The translations under genes and the position numbers were made by a program. Positions 29,401-40,083 of a stretch of DNA of 64,000 bases are shown in pieces (positions within the stretch are counted from its first letter, which is position 1; each line of letters starts with the position of its first letter). The stretch is from Aldrovandia affinis (Eukaryota; Chordata; Actinopteri; Notacanthiformes; Halosauridae), in assembly GCA_029706075.1 (NCBI GenBank), contig JAINUG010000020.1, positions 6,353,860 through 6,417,859 of the forward strand, written 5' to 3'. The notes under the pieces are model-generated. The model was not told where the DNA came from, did not search any database, and was given only the letters and a program-made list of their open reading frames with translations.

Positions 29401-30469
29401 GGTCGGCTCCCTGGGTCGTGACCCTGCCCAGCAGGCGCCGGGTCTCGGCCTTCAGCACGGGGAGGTCAGTGGCCCTGTGGAGAAGCAGGGAGCCCGAGTC
29501 GTACAGCACCGTGCCGCTGGCCTCCACCGCCTCCCCGCATCGGTGAGCCACCAGGACAATGAGCTCCACCACCATCCGCAAACAGGACAGGCACCAGGGC
29601 CGCACCGACTCCGCCAGCAGCTCGCGGCAGGCCACAGCCACTCGCGACCCCACTGTGCCCCGGAATCTCCCCTGGTGGTGGTGGTTCCGCCGCCTGGTCT
29701 GCTTGTGCCGCCCCCCGGCAAAGAGCGGTGTTTTGGAGGATGCAAATACTGCTTGCTCTCCGAGCCGACCCCTACCTCTCTTACCCCCAAAGAGCCTGCG
29801 CAGCCCCGGCTCCCCACCCAGCCTTGAGTCCTTCCCCTCTTCGCTTCGACCCTCCTGATCTTCGTCGCCACCCTCTTCCTCCTCTTCGCCATCTCTGTCC
29901 ATCTCCCCCAATCGATCATGTCCCTCATTTCTGTTTTTGTCCTTCCCGTCATCTTCCAGCCCAGATCCTCCCTTCTCTTCCTGGTCTTCCGGGCACAAGA
30001 AAGGAGGTTCAAGGTCACCCAGCATCTCTCCCTCCCAAGCTGGCTGCCAGACCCCTGTCTCCTTGTCCTCCTCAGGTCCCAGGGTACTACTGGACTTGGA
30101 GCCGGAAGGCGTGGGGGGAAGCACGTCCAACAGCTCTTTCAAAGACGGCTCGGCCTCCCTCTCTTCCTGTACCTCCCTGGCAGGCAAATCTTTATCTTCC
30201 TCCTCTTGCACCTCCTTTCCCTGCCAGTCCTCCATTAAGGCACCACAGGTCTCCACTCTCACATTGGGAGAGGCCCACAGCCCACCCCCACCCTCACCCT
30301 CAGCATCTTCCCCAGTCTTCACGAGGGGGACGGGGTCAGAGTCAGGCACACATGGGTGTGGATGACCATGGCACACGCCATTACCCACAGTGCTCCCTCC
30401 ACAGCCACGACCCTGAGGCGCGGAAGTTCTCTCCTGGGAGTCCCGGCCAGCAATACCTGGCTTATCCAT
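19942..30469 (-). CDS. dnajc14: DNAJC14 (ER-membrane DnaJ/Hsp40 co-chaperone), six coding exons
   Basis: Hsp40-type co-chaperone of the ER membrane (human DRiP78/Jiv) that recruits Hsp70 and influences receptor export. Coding exons: 30469-28997, 26034-25928, 23442-23323, 21340-21180, 20845-20743, 20245-19942. GT-AG phases join into a 755-aa frame (human about 700). The N-terminal 240 residues are acidic and low-complexity. Hydrophobic segments near residues 290-410 ([28 protein letters not shown]) fit the membrane spans. The J domain starts at DPFAVLGVE (about residue 465) with HPD at about 493-495 at the start of the second coding exon. CTKC and CAEC pairs form the zinc-binding module, and the protein ends [12 protein letters not shown]. 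The ATG at 30469 follows an in-frame TGA. A strong acceptor at 30519 shows the 5' UTR is split. Confidence 0.95.
20419..20464. repeat. (CT)n(AT)n microsatellite
   Basis: CT repeats followed directly by AT repeats in the last DNAJC14 intron (20246-20742). Confidence 0.9.
21359..21532 (-). mobile_element. SINE fragment beside DNAJC14 exon
   Basis: Reverse-orientation, diverged copy of the SINE at 16988: tail remnant (AAGCAGACCCTCTTATCCAG on the plus strand), body CAGCTGGATATTTTACTGAAG, and a degraded tRNA-like head near 21500-21530. On the DNAJC14 strand it lies only about 20 bp upstream of the acceptor of the exon starting at 21340. Confidence 0.7.
22308..22548 (+). mobile_element. tRNA-derived SINE, same family as 16988
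   Basis: Head GGTGGCAGTCTAGTGTAACA, B box GGTTGCAGGTTCGATTCCTG, body CCAGCTGTATAAATGGATTG, tail GTAAGTCGCTCTGGATAAAT then AAAATG repeats. More diverged in the A-box region than the copy at 16988. Lies in a DNAJC14 intron. Confidence 0.85.
22801..23207. repeat. 34-bp minisatellite in DNAJC14 intron
   Basis: About twelve tandem copies of a 34-bp unit containing GTGCCAAATCAGTGCCTGCT and CTAATCATCACTCA. Central copies are nearly identical and edge copies are diverged. The repeats are directly contiguous, with no spacers, so this is not a CRISPR array. The array begins about 115 bp downstream of the donor of the exon 23442-23323. Confidence 0.95.
24027..25264 (-). mobile_element. Tc1-like transposon, DD36E spacing
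   Basis: Bounded by TA (24025-24026, 25265-25266), with inverted ends of about 30 bp beginning CACTG at both termini (CACTGCCCGTCCAAAA on the left; the right reads CACTGTCTGGCCAAAA in reverse complement). 1238 bp. The catalytic D (QDDNSTIH) to E (NPIENLW) spacing is 36 residues, consistent with the DD36E lineage (called Incomer). It lies in the same transcriptional orientation as DNAJC14, inside the intron 23443-25927. Confidence 0.85.
24057..25103 (-). pseudogene. DD36E transposase, frameshifted
   Basis: N-terminal frame (25103-24756) begins [17 protein letters not shown], holds helix-turn-helix segments ([19 protein letters not shown]) and a second HTH, and breaks near 24756. The catalytic half continues in another frame from about 24728: [16 protein letters not shown] (first D), IFQDDNST (second D), SPDLNPIE (E), ending KAKGGPTKY. 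Only one frameshift of about 1-2 bp near 24730-24760 appears to disable it. Confidence 0.85.
25364..25440 (+). mobile_element. L2-type LINE 3' tail fragment
   Basis: GAGCTGCATTCTGTTTATGAAAGGTGCTATACAAAT (split around 25372-25402) followed by an ATA/ATT microsatellite matches the tail of the LINE ending near 35036 (AAAGCACTTTGAACTG..., GAAAGGTGCTATATAAAT). No coding part remains. Confidence 0.6.
26540..26744. repeat. Degenerate array of donor-like units, left part
   Basis: Copies of a roughly 60-bp unit built around CTGTACAGCCAGTTGTCTG and CCTAATCACTAATA. The minus-strand copy at 26720-26744 reads ACTGGCTGTACAG|GTGAGT, a better donor consensus than the real exon end at 28997 (ACTGGCTGTACAG|GTGCGT). 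A further degenerate copy lies at about 26318-26342. The LINE 26745-28878 separates this part from the rest of the array next to the exon. Confidence 0.7.
26745..28878 (+). mobile_element. 5'-truncated L2-type LINE with 7-bp TSD
   Basis: Flanked by TTGTCTG (26738-26744 and 28879-28885). Reverse transcriptase motifs are visible: [14 protein letters not shown] (27484-27525), [16 protein letters not shown] and [11 protein letters not shown] (27748-27780), after which the frame breaks. C-terminal LINE motifs follow in other frames ([33 protein letters not shown]). The 3' end is GTAAGTCGCTCTGGATAAGA plus GCGTCTGCTAAATGC. Inserted antisense in the first coding-region intron of DNAJC14. Confidence 0.9.
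28886..29027. repeat. Donor-like array, right part overlapping exon end
   Basis: Degenerate repeats continuing from the array at 26540-26744. One unit (28907-28942) reads on the minus strand as GCTGGATGTGCAG|GTGAGT. The last unit (28978-29020) covers the real exon end and its donor at 28997/28996, so the coding sequence RQLAVQ lies within a repeat unit. Confidence 0.6.
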
Positions 30470-30723
30470 CACAGGTCTCAGATCCCAACAGCCTCATGTC
30501 CCACCTACCTTCTCTTGCCTGAAGAGTCGGGGAGAGGGGCAGAGGAAACACGCAGAAATATCAGGCTGATGAGGGTAGATGCCACAATCAATGAGGGATT
30601 TACATATTAATTTCCAGCAATGTTTTTAGCCACACATCCCTGGCAGCTAACAAAATGTTTTGTTTTGACTTCAATCGAGCGTTAAGGCTTATTAATTATA
30701 ACTCGTGTTCGCACATGACACAT

Positions 30724-30726
<3 letters not shown>

Positions 30727-30800
<74 letters not shown>
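30727..30800. repeat. (CA)n microsatellite
   Basis: About 37 uninterrupted CA units in the 5' intron of DNAJC14. Confidence 0.95.
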
Positions 30801-30802
<2 letters not shown>

Positions 30803-31221
30803 AGACTGAATCTGAACGGATTCGGTTAAGTATTTATCTTTTGTAAAACGACATTGCCCACAAATATGTCTACACCATTATCGATGACAACCATTTTTAA
30901 TTTACCATTGCTCAATCTAACTAGCATGACCAGTCCTCGTCAATGAAAATAACTAAATTCACTAGTTTGCTAGCTAACAGTCCACTTGTAAATGGATGAC
31001 ATCGCCAGCAGCTATTCATAATTCACGACAAACAAGTCATTACTGCATTTCACTCTGTTCTACAACACCCGTTTCGGTACCAATGTTTATTGACACACCC
31101 ATACAAATTTGAATCGTTAGCTAGGTAGCTACCTAGGTGAAAAATGCACGCATCGCTCAAAAACAACTAGCTACCTTGACGTTAAATAGAATTCTTGAAA
31201 ATATTTATCCAAGCCTAGACA

Positions 31222-31240
31222 GGGTTGCGCCAATAACGCC

Positions 31241-31301
<61 letters not shown>

Positions 31302-31303
31302 TA
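31222..31303. repeat. (ACATAC)n hexanucleotide repeat
   Basis: Roughly 13 copies of CACATA in tandem. Open frames through it are artefacts of the repeat. Confidence 0.95.
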
Positions 31304-31374
31304 CAGAGCCTTCGCTCAAGTAACATTATTCTTGTCGGTTCGCTAGCTAAACGACCACAAGCTACAAACATGGG

Positions 31375-31390
31375 GTGTGTGTGTGTATAT

Positions 31391-31438
<48 letters not shown>

Positions 31439-31444
31439 GTGTGT
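31375..31444. repeat. (GT)n microsatellite
   Basis: GT repeats with an internal TATATGTGTATG interruption, in the 5' region of DNAJC14. Together with the CA and CACATA tracts it makes three alternating purine-pyrimidine blocks within about 700 bp. Confidence 0.95.
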
Positions 31445-31499
31445 AAGATTTCATCAAACTTAGCTAACTTACATCGCTTTCTAATCGCCCAACTTTATC

Positions 31500-32150
31500 A
31501 GCTAATCTCTTACTATCATGCTAAAACAATTCGCACAACATGTCAACTATTTAACCAGCTAAAGTACATGCTAGCTATCACTAACGTTGGCTAACAAGAG
31601 TGAAGGGGAAGTTATTACTTACTTTTCTCTTGCATTTGAGAAATGGCAAGATGACAATGTTGCTAGCTAGCCCGCTATATCGACAGAATAGTACTCGGCT
31701 AATTCCGTATTGCGCGTAGTGACCGATAGCAAGTTGGTCTCAAAATAATTACTGCTGGCCAAGGCAATGTAACTAGCTCTGTTAGCAAGCTATTTAGCTC
31801 GTTAACAGGCAAGCAATACGCACCTAACGCCAGTTAGCTTGCTAACGTTAGCTGGCAATATCGCACCACTGCGTAACAACGACGCATGTCAGTGCGTAGC
31901 CATCACTCTAACTACAAATATCGGATATTCTGGAAATTACTTTTTTGAAAATACATATTTTTCCTTATTTCTCCCCGCCCCGTTTCCCAACGTTATTCCA
32001 CTTCGTTTCTTACTCGCCAGCTAGACTACACTATCTTGTTGTTTGTCTTTTTCTCTTTCACTTCCGAGGGCAGGAGGCTCCAAGTCCAAACTTCAGACTA
32101 ATTTCCGCTACGTCTTTAGCTGGCTAGCCAGCTGGTGAAATGAACTTACG
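31500..32150 (-). promoter_or_regulatory. DNAJC14 first non-coding exon and promoter region
   Basis: A good donor (GAGAAAA|GTAAGTAAT, exon end at 31623) faces the strong acceptor at 30519 (CTCCCCGACTCTTCAG), so an untranslated first exon probably ends here. CpG content rises (31650-31900) and an ETS-type CGGAAGTG (minus strand, about 32058-32065) is present. There is no TATA box. The exact start is not determinable. GCTAACGTTAGC palindromes are frequent here. Confidence 0.5.
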
Positions 32151-32715
32151 TTGGACAATGATAGGGAATTTACAGTGAACTGTAACGTATTCGCTAACTA
32201 TAAAAACTAATATCTCAGCCTGTTAATACTACTTACGACTCATTTATTATACGCGCAACAAATAAATAAATAAAGCAGGCATTTAAGTGTTTGCGGTTTT
32301 AAAACGGATGTAGGATTTTATTTTTTCTTACAGTGCAACTTACATCAAATTCTACATAAAACTAACTAGATAAGTTTGAATTTGTCAACTAATTTTGGGC
32401 TGTCTGTGAGAGCATTCCATGCAGTACGCCGTATTAACACTGACAGTGTAGTTTCAACTTCGTTATGTCCCTCAACAATCCCGTAAACAAAATAAATTAT
32501 ACATTAATTCGCTCCATTGTGTAGCTACCACTGTAATGCATTATAAATTCGCCCTATAGAAATATTCCGATATAACAGCCAAATTAATCCGTAAAGACAG
32601 CTTTTCTGGTACACCAATACAATTAGTTTACTACTATACCAAGAAAGTCTTATTTTTGCTTCTGGTATTGCCAACAATATAATTAAATGTTTTGATTTTA
32701 TTTATCAATAACAGA
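32151..32715. other. AT-rich intergenic, nothing recognised
   Basis: No gene or element identified between the DNAJC14 promoter region and the LINE. Confidence 0.3.
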
Positions 32716-34926
32716 ATTACCTCTCTCAGACCATCACTGTATATTCTTTGACACTGAGATAACCTTAACCAGAACAAAAAAAGAAGTTATAGTCCAAAAG
32801 AGGCTCCTAGATGACAAAGCTGAATCAAAGTACTCTGATCTCATTAGACTATATGAGCCACACAGTCATGACAGCTCTCTAAATGAAATGGTAGAAAATC
32901 TCAACGATGCACTGTCATCTGTGTTAAACTATGTTGCCCCGCTGAAAACCAAAAAGAAGTCGATAGCCAGAGCCTCCCCCTGGCTAAATCATAATGTTGT
33001 CAGCGAGGCAAAAAGGAAATGTCGTGCAACTGAGAGAAAATGGAGGAAAACAAAAACAGTAATCCATTGTAATATCTACAAAGATGCGTTAACTGCCTAT
33101 AACAAAACCATCCGCCTAGCAAGGAAGGATTACTTCTCTAAAATTATCACAGATAACGCTGGAAATTCCAGAGTTCTGTTCTCCACTATTGATCAACTTC
33201 TCAACACTGCCCCCACCCTCCACAGTCCTCAACAGTTAAGTGTGAAGAACTTGCACTGTTTTTCAACAACAAAATAACTTCAATCAGAGCCAGTATTACC
33301 CTGATAGAAATAAAGCTGATTCCAGCAAAGTGTGCAATGCAACCATGGGAAGTTTCACATGTATCACATTAAGTGAACTTTGTAAAACTGTCTTCGATTG
33401 TAACTCCTCCACTTCAGACATTGATCCTGTACCTACAGCATTTTTTAAACGGGTGTTTAATAGTGTCTCAAGCCCTGTCCTGGACATCATAAATACATCC
33501 CTTAGAACTGGTATCTTCCCTGATACCTTTAAAACAGCAGTTGTGAAACCCTTATTAAAGAAATCCAACTTAGATAGTAATGTTCTGGCAAACTATAGAC
33601 CGATATCCAACCTTCCATTCATTAGTAAAGTACTTGAAAAGATAGTTTCAGTTCAAATAAATTCCTTTCTCAAAGAAAACAACATACTAGAAGAATATCA
33701 GTCAGGCTTCAGAAAATTTCACAGCACTGAAACTGCTCTTACCAAAATAATTAGCGACCTCAGACTAAACTCTGATGAGAACAAGGTGTCTATCCTCGTT
33801 CTGTTAGATCTCAGTGCAGCATTCGACACTATTGATCATGATATTCTAATAAATCGTCTCGAAAAGTATGTTGGTTTTTCTGACTGTGTTTTGAACTGGC
33901 TCAAAACATACATCAGAGGAAGGAAATTCTATATTAGCTTGGGAGGCTATATGTCTGAGAAATACGACAACTGCTATGGGGTTGCACAAGGGAGCTGCCT
34001 AGGTCCATTGCTTTTCTCCCTTTACATGCTACCACTGGGTGACATCATCAGGGAACATAATGTAGGTTTCCACAGCTATGCGGATGATACACAATTGTAT
34101 ATATCCGCAGAACCAAATGATACGGCAGCTATAAACTCCATTACCAACGGCCTATTGGCAATAAATAAATGGATGAGCAATAACTTCCTGAGATTAAATG
34201 AGGATAAAACTGAAATTCTACTTATCGGCCCCAAAACAAAAAGAGAAATGCTCATTAAAAACTTGGGAGGGTTAACCCCCTGGATCAAATCTGAGGTCAC
34301 AAGCCTTGGTGTCATCCTAGACTCAGAACTGAATTTCAACTCCCATATAAATAAAGTGACTAAAACATCATTCTTTCACCTCAGAAATATAGCAAAGGTA
34401 CGACCATTTATAAATCAAAACGATGCTGAGAAGCTAATTCATGCTTTCATATCTAGCCGGTTAGACTACTGTAACTCACTCTTCACTGGTCTTCCCAAGA
34501 AAACCATTGAAAGACTCCAGCTCATTCAAAACTCTGCAGCTAGATTATTAACCAAAACTAAAAGGAGAGAACACATTAGTCCTGTCCTAGCTGCTCTACA
34601 CTGGCTTCCTGTAACCTTTAGAATAGACTTTAAGGTCCTCCTTCTCACTTACAAAGCTCTAAATGGACAAGGACCTAATTACATAGCTAAATCTCTTACA
34701 AATTACACACCAGCTAGAACACTGAGATCATCAGATGCAGGTCTATTAGAGATCACCAGAAACTGTCATAAGAAGGTTGGTGATGCGGCCTTTGTCAACT
34801 ACGCCCCAAAATTATGGAACACATTACCCATAAATATCAGGAAGCCAACACACTAGACATTTTCAAAAGACAACTTAAAACCTATCTTTTACCAAAGCTT
34901 TTGATTAACTCTGACTTGCACTACTA
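32716..34926 (+). pseudogene. L2 LINE ORF2: endonuclease tail and reverse transcriptase
   Basis: Two frames make up the ORF2 remnant. The first (to 33277) covers the endonuclease end and linker (ASPWLNHNVVSEAKRKCR). A frameshift near 33240 moves to the second, which is open for 508 codons (33330-34856). RT motifs in order: PLLKKSNLDSNVLANYRPIS, LLDLSAAFDTIDHDIL (catalytic Asp), VAQGSCLGPLLFSLY, HSYADDTQLY (YADD box), then SRLDYCNSLFTGLPKKTIER and LHWLPVTFRIDFK. A further frameshift near 34850 removes the last about 25 residues. It has no start codon of its own and cannot be autonomous, but the RT core is intact. Confidence 0.9.
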
Positions 34927-35036
34927 AATTGATCTTGCACTATATATATTTGAATCTTCTCTGATTATGCATTCTGTGTAAAGCACTTTGAACTGCAATT
35001 CTTGTATGAAAGGTGCTATATAAATAAAGTCTTACT
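32716..35036 (+). mobile_element. 5'-truncated L2-type LINE, second family
   Basis: Begins inside the endonuclease C-terminus (LPLSDHHCIFFD near 32722), continues through the linker and complete reverse transcriptase, and ends with the tail AAAGCACTTTGAACTGCAAT and GAAAGGTGCTATATAAATAA plus a CTTA microsatellite. It differs in sequence and tail from the LINE at 26745, so it belongs to a separate L2/Maui-like family. Plus strand, between divergent DNAJC14 and NAB2. Target duplications were not resolved. Confidence 0.9.
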
Positions 35037-35039
35037 TAC

Positions 35040-35870
35040 TTATGCATTCATTTTAGGTAGCGAGATAATAGATAAAGAGCTAATACATTAACTAGTTAAC
35101 TCATGCTGCAGTTACAGCCAATCGCACGCTCCAGAATTCTACTAATGTTATTAAATGGGGAAAATAAAATATAAATGTTGGACTAAATAGATAATTACAA
35201 AGTTTGTCAGCAAATCCAAATTAAGCAACTCGTGTTGGATTCTATGCTACAACCTAACAAAGTTTGGAATCTGTATTTCCAAATCTGTAGGAGGAGATAC
35301 GTTTTATTTTTTTGTTAGAAATCACAACCCCAACAGTAAGTAACCCTGACAGATAACAATCTTGGCGTTTCATATGCAGACGAATGATTAAACCACCATA
35401 TTTTTGTCATACATAAAATAATTTTTCCATTAATGTTTGGATTGGACGTGGAGACTCAAAACACATGCCATGCCAGTTGACCCTGCCCTCTTCTGAGCCA
35501 AACATGGAATCCAGCATAGATTTAAGGAAATGCCACCTTCAGAGAGAACAGCTGAGTTCTAGTGTCCTCCAACACCCTCCATCCGTTCACAACTGCCATT
35601 AATCCTACAACAACCAACTGTGGTTCTGAAACAGGTCTCCTGTATCTTCCATATATTTTAACTCTCTTTTAACTCACTTCATCCACCTCTTCTACCTATG
35701 GTAAAGGAGTTATTCAAAGAGGGCTCCCTCTTTGTCCGTATCCCTGCACTTGGGACGAGTGGACGACTCGCCTTATGGGTGTGCCTTCAGTTGAGAGAAA
35801 GCACACACTGAAAATCAAAGACAAAAGCAGTGTCAAAGAAAATTAAGACCAACTAAGGGAATCACCTGTC
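35040..35870. other. Intergenic, nothing firm
   Basis: No element or gene identified. The following block (35876-36013) has exon-like properties. Confidence 0.3.
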
Positions 35871-35875
35871 GGAGA

Positions 35876-36013
35876 AAGCTGAGCGGAGGCCATAGGCCTT
35901 CCGGTGCAGAGATCAGGACCGTGGCAGTACTCTCTCTGCTCCTCTAGGATGCGCTGTCTCCACCTCTCCATGCTTTTGATACTCCTCTGCCAGTGAGCGG
36001 AGGGGTTTCTGAC
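35876..36013 (-). other. Candidate exon of unknown gene
   Basis: A GC-rich block in AT-rich surroundings. On the minus strand about 46-50 codons are open and contain SIKSMERWRQRILEEQREY, a plausible charged helix, ending at a good donor (CCGACAG|GTGATT). The acceptor is uncertain (CTGGAG at 36015-36014 has a poor pyrimidine tract). No partner exon was found in the window and I do not recognise the protein. It may be an exon of an unannotated or lineage-specific gene, a non-coding RNA exon, or chance. Confidence 0.25.
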
Positions 36014-36074
36014 CTCCAGCACAAGGTTTAGTATGCTATTGACATGGAGCGATGCAAATGCACACTAAACATTG

Positions 36075-36973
36075 GAGTATACAGCAAATGAATAGTACTT
36101 TTCCAGTTTTTACTGAAATTTAAGCAGTTTAAATCCAGTGAATAACCTGAAATAGTACAAAGGTAAGCGGTAAACTGCCAGAGGTAAAAAAATATATAAA
36201 AAATTGAAAAAATTAATAAAGGTTTAGGTTACCAAAAACTGAAAAAGAATGTACATTTTTTGGCAGTGAGTAGTTTCCTACACCATCAAAAGGCACTTGG
36301 AAACTGAAGGAAACTGACAGGAAGAGGTCTGGCAGACCCAAAGCCACAACAAAACCAGAAGACAAGTTTCTGAGAGTCAACAGCTTGCGTGATAAGCGGC
36401 TCACAGGAAACAACTTCAAGCACAGCTTAACACTGGTCGAAGTAAGGAAGTCTCAGTTTCAACTGTGAAGAGAAGACTTCGAGCTGCAGGTTTGACAGGT
36501 CGAGTGGCAGTAAGAAAGCCATTGCTAAGATGGCAAAATAAGAAAAATAGGCTTGCCTGGGCCATGAAGCACCACCAGTGGACTACTGAAGACTGGACCA
36601 ATGAATCAAAATTTGAAATCTTCGGTTCATCACGCAGGGTTTTTGTACACCGTCGAGTAGGCGAAAGGATGGTTCCTCAGTGTGTGACACCAACTGTCAA
36701 ACATGGAGGAGGAAACGTGATGGTCTGGGACTCTTTTGCTGGATCCAGAGTCGGCGACTTGCAGTGTGAGTGACTGTTAACCCACGTTAACTTGTTCCCT
36801 GAAAAGGGCCTTTTTTTATAACTCTGAAATGATAAAAAATGTTGGTAATTTTTTTATTTTTTTTTACCTCTGGCAGTTTACCGCTTACCGCTGTACCATT
36901 TCAGGTTATTCACTGGACTTGAACAGCTTAAATTTCAGTAAAAACTGGAAAATTGAGCTTTTGACTGGTAGTG
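36075..36973 (+). mobile_element. Tc1-like element with internal deletion
   Basis: Inverted repeats of about 110 bp lie at 36090-36190 and 36870-36970 (both with TACCTCTGGCAGTTTACCGC or its complement). The right terminus TTTTGACTGGTAGTG is followed by TA (36974-36975). The left terminus is degraded. Between them is a plus-strand transposase remnant: RRLRAAGLTGRVAVRKPLL, NESKFEIFGSSRRVFV and PTVKHGGGNVMVW, ending at a stop near 36773. The catalytic C-terminal half is deleted. Confidence 0.8.
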
Positions 36974-37053
36974 TATGTATATACAGATTACATTTTTTTG
37001 GGGGGGGTTCTTATATCCCAAATAATTAACATGATGTAATGTGTAATCACTTG

Positions 37054-37587
37054 CAGTACCAGTTTGAGTACACCTGCTTGAAATTCGGTTTATCTCATAA
37101 TTGACAATGTTTTACACCGTAGGTTTCTGTAAATACTCGAAAATGTAAAAAAACCATATGTAATAATAAGCACAAGGAACATCAAAGCAATGTTCAAGAA
37201 AATTGAATTGAAAATTGAATCTTGGATTACACAAAATAGCCACAACCAGCCAAAACAGCCTCATAAACACGGTCCATTCAGTTAATACGTTTCAGCAGGA
37301 AATCACTCGACATGTCTTCCCAGCACTTCTGCAGCAATTCCCAGATACACTTGCTTTGCTTTGACTCTTCTGTCCAGTTTGTCCCATACAAGTTCTATGG
37401 GATTGAAGTCTGGACACTGGGCAGGCCAGGTCATTAGTTTGAGCTGTCCTTCACATTCCTCCTTAACCAGATATTTCTTGCACAACTTCAAGGTGTGTTC
37501 CAGGTCGTTATCTTGCTGAAGGATGAAGGAATGCCCGATTAGCCGTAATCCAGATGGAAAGTGTACTCAAACTTTTGACTGGTACTG
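37054..37587 (-). mobile_element. Internally deleted Tc1-like element
   Basis: Ends are inverted copies (left CAGTACCAGTTTGAGTACAC, right GTGTACTCAA...GACTGGTACTG). TA follows at 37588-37589. The interior keeps a minus-strand C-terminal transposase remnant (WPAQCPDFNPIELVWDKL, 37360-37440; hallmark of the DDE catalytic E). The N-terminal half is missing. The same terminus is found alone at 165-198. Confidence 0.75.
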
Positions 37588-37589
37588 TA

Positions 37590-38400
37590 TATTAAGGGCA
37601 AATAATACAATGACTTTCTCTCCCAAGACTATCAATTCTGCAGACAAAGTAAGGCCGGGAAAACCACTCTAGATTTGACATGACCCCCCCTGAACACACA
37701 CACACACAAACACATCAAATACAGGCCCCTGCATCCCCTCTCATGTCTGTATGCCTCCTACGCTACCGGACGTGTGGTTTTCTATTTCTGCCTGTCCCGG
37801 ATACTGCACTAATGTGTTCCTTGAGGAATATTTTCAGTCTGTGGGTGGCTGGGCGATGATGCAGAGAGAGAGGGGGGGGGGGCATCGGGGGAGCAGTCCT
37901 CCTGTGGGTGCATCACCACAGGAGGAATAGAAAGTATGAGGGCAGTGAAATTCTGTGAGGCTGTGCAATAGGTAGACTATCCCCCCCGCAGTTCAACTCT
38001 GGGCATTCCTCTGCCTATCACTTTGCAATTTTGCAATGAATAAGCAATTACAATGTTTTGTAATGTTTCATAGAGAGAATGAAAGGCAATAAGGCAATCT
38101 GCTGTGGAATGTGACTGACATATCCATACAGCCACATGTAATGCCACATAAATATGAGTCCTACAAAGCAGTGTTGAATCAATGATGACAGTTTTTAACC
38201 CACAATGGTAGTGCTTCTGTTCCTTGTGTTGCCATTTTATTGCACCCTGATTTTGCTTAACAATTTAGTATATGAGGAAAATAACTATAGTATATACGAA
38301 TATAGTAATAAGTATGTTGTGAAATCCGCTCATGATCCAAGTATGGACTTATACCGTTTCGTTTTTACAAGAGTAATACGTAAATTCTTTCACTTGAAGA
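37590..38400. other. Intergenic, nothing recognised
   Basis: AT-rich sequence with a short G run (37872-37882) and a CA run (37697-37709). No gene supported. Confidence 0.3.
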
Positions 38401-38429
38401 GGCGCAGCCTGAACGTTTCGGCATGCTGC

Positions 38430-40083
38430 AACACCCACGGGTGACCCGAACATGGTGGTGGGCGGGGCGAAGTAACAATGGTCAAACTGTGCTACTGCTG
38501 CGCTACAACGACGGAACATGGCTCAACTATCCGCCGCAACGTCCCTCTGCGTCATCTGTGGACATCACAGTTGAGAGGACCCAGATAGCAAACAACTTAA
38601 ATTGTGTTGAATAACCCCGTTGTAGCAGAGTTTTTACAACATTATTGTACCTTTTTTTTATACCACAATTTAGGAGTTACGCTGTGAAAAGTACAAATCA
38701 CACTTTTAAAAAAAATGTTAGGATCACGTTTTAACAACAAGTAGCCTATGCGACCTTGCAAAAGCACGATATGACGATTCGGTTTCAAAACATTCTCAAT
38801 AAAATATGAGTAGGCTATAACTGATGTTACTGAACATTCAGTCTCTAGATTCCAACATTTAGCCAGTGATCAGCGTTCTGCACAATCTGCGCACCTGACA
38901 GACCGTCGCAGTTAAAATTATATATTTTGAAGCGGAGGTATTCATCGGAATAACCATACATGTTTAAACTTCATCAGTGTTCATTCATATGACTACATTT
39001 TCGGACTACGCTTTTGGGGTGGATATTACATCATCAGGGATTCCCCTCATTTATCCGCGTTACGAATATAATCTATATAAACCAATCGGAAACAGCCCAC
39101 ACACCTCTGGCAAAAACGTTCTGCTCGCTCTCTCTCTCTCTAGGCATATCTATATATAGGCAATACATCATTGTTTTATGACTATTTATAAAGATAACAT
39201 TGATAGACTGCTTAAAAGTTGGGTAACGTGTTTTTCCCCCATATGTATTTATGTTGTTTGCTCTATTCGATATTTTCCGGCATCTTAGCGTTACCGGCGT
39301 ACATTGTCTCCATAGTCTATCTAACATTTCAGTATAGAAGACTCAACCGAGCGACCGCAGAACACTGCGCTGATTTTACATGCGCCTTTTATTTCATAAG
39401 TGTCGAGATGACAAACTGTTATCGTCTAAATGTAATGCTAATTGCTAATTATAAACGGTCTTTATCTTAGCCCCCCTTCTCCGCACCCCCACTTGGAAAA
39501 CCGCCTTCTCTTACCGGGAGAGGAGGGCTCTGTTTCGGTCAGATGGCGTGCTGCAATCCGCCCCCGGGTCTAACGCACCCACGTATCCAGCAAAAAGGTT
39601 GTTATTAACAATGCGGTTCGCCTAGGGAGGACAGCAGCCAACGAAAAACGCAACTACGGGACAGATAGCCATTTAAGAATAAGAAAATAGACAAAATGTT
39701 ATAGGCTAGTAACCGATTCATATCGAAATAAGAGTAAATCATCTGAATACATTAGGCGCGGATTTCAAACAGACGAGACAAAAGTTTTCCTAAGTTTTTT
39801 TTCCATACCCTGAACATTTCAACACCTGTCTTACGTCGCGGTGGAGATGGTGTAACGAACGCTAATGGGATAAATATCAACGACCGTAAACAAAAAGCTG
39901 AAGTAAAAAAAAACGTATTCCTAAATTATTCGTTATCTCTAAATTGTAAATTAAACTCCTTAGCAGCCAGCCTTCAAATACTACATCGCAACAACGTATG
40001 TCCGCGTGTGAAAACTCCAAAGACCATTCAGCGCAAGAGGGTCTCCTCTGTCAATCGCCACCAAGCTGTCGGACTCGGACGAG
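38430..40083 (+). promoter_or_regulatory. NAB2 upstream region and non-coding first exon
   Basis: A strong donor (GGACTCGGACGAG|GTAAGCG, exon end at 40083) pairs with the acceptor TGTCTGTTGCCAG before 42154, defining a 5' UTR exon of unknown start. In the main frame it has an in-frame TGA and no later ATG, so translation should begin in the next exon. GC boxes lie at about 38459-38468 and 39556-39566; the latter, CCGGGGGCGG on the minus strand, resembles the EGR consensus GCGGGGGCG. EGR factors are known inducers of NAB2, so such a site would fit feedback control; this is an inference. Confidence 0.55.

Noticed and set aside
29009-30522. Long plus-strand open frames (272 and 264 codons)
   Set aside because: Antisense shadows of the GC-rich first coding exon of DNAJC14; no domains.
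31137-31371. Open frames made of YT or MC repeats
   Set aside because: Produced by the CACATA hexamer repeat.
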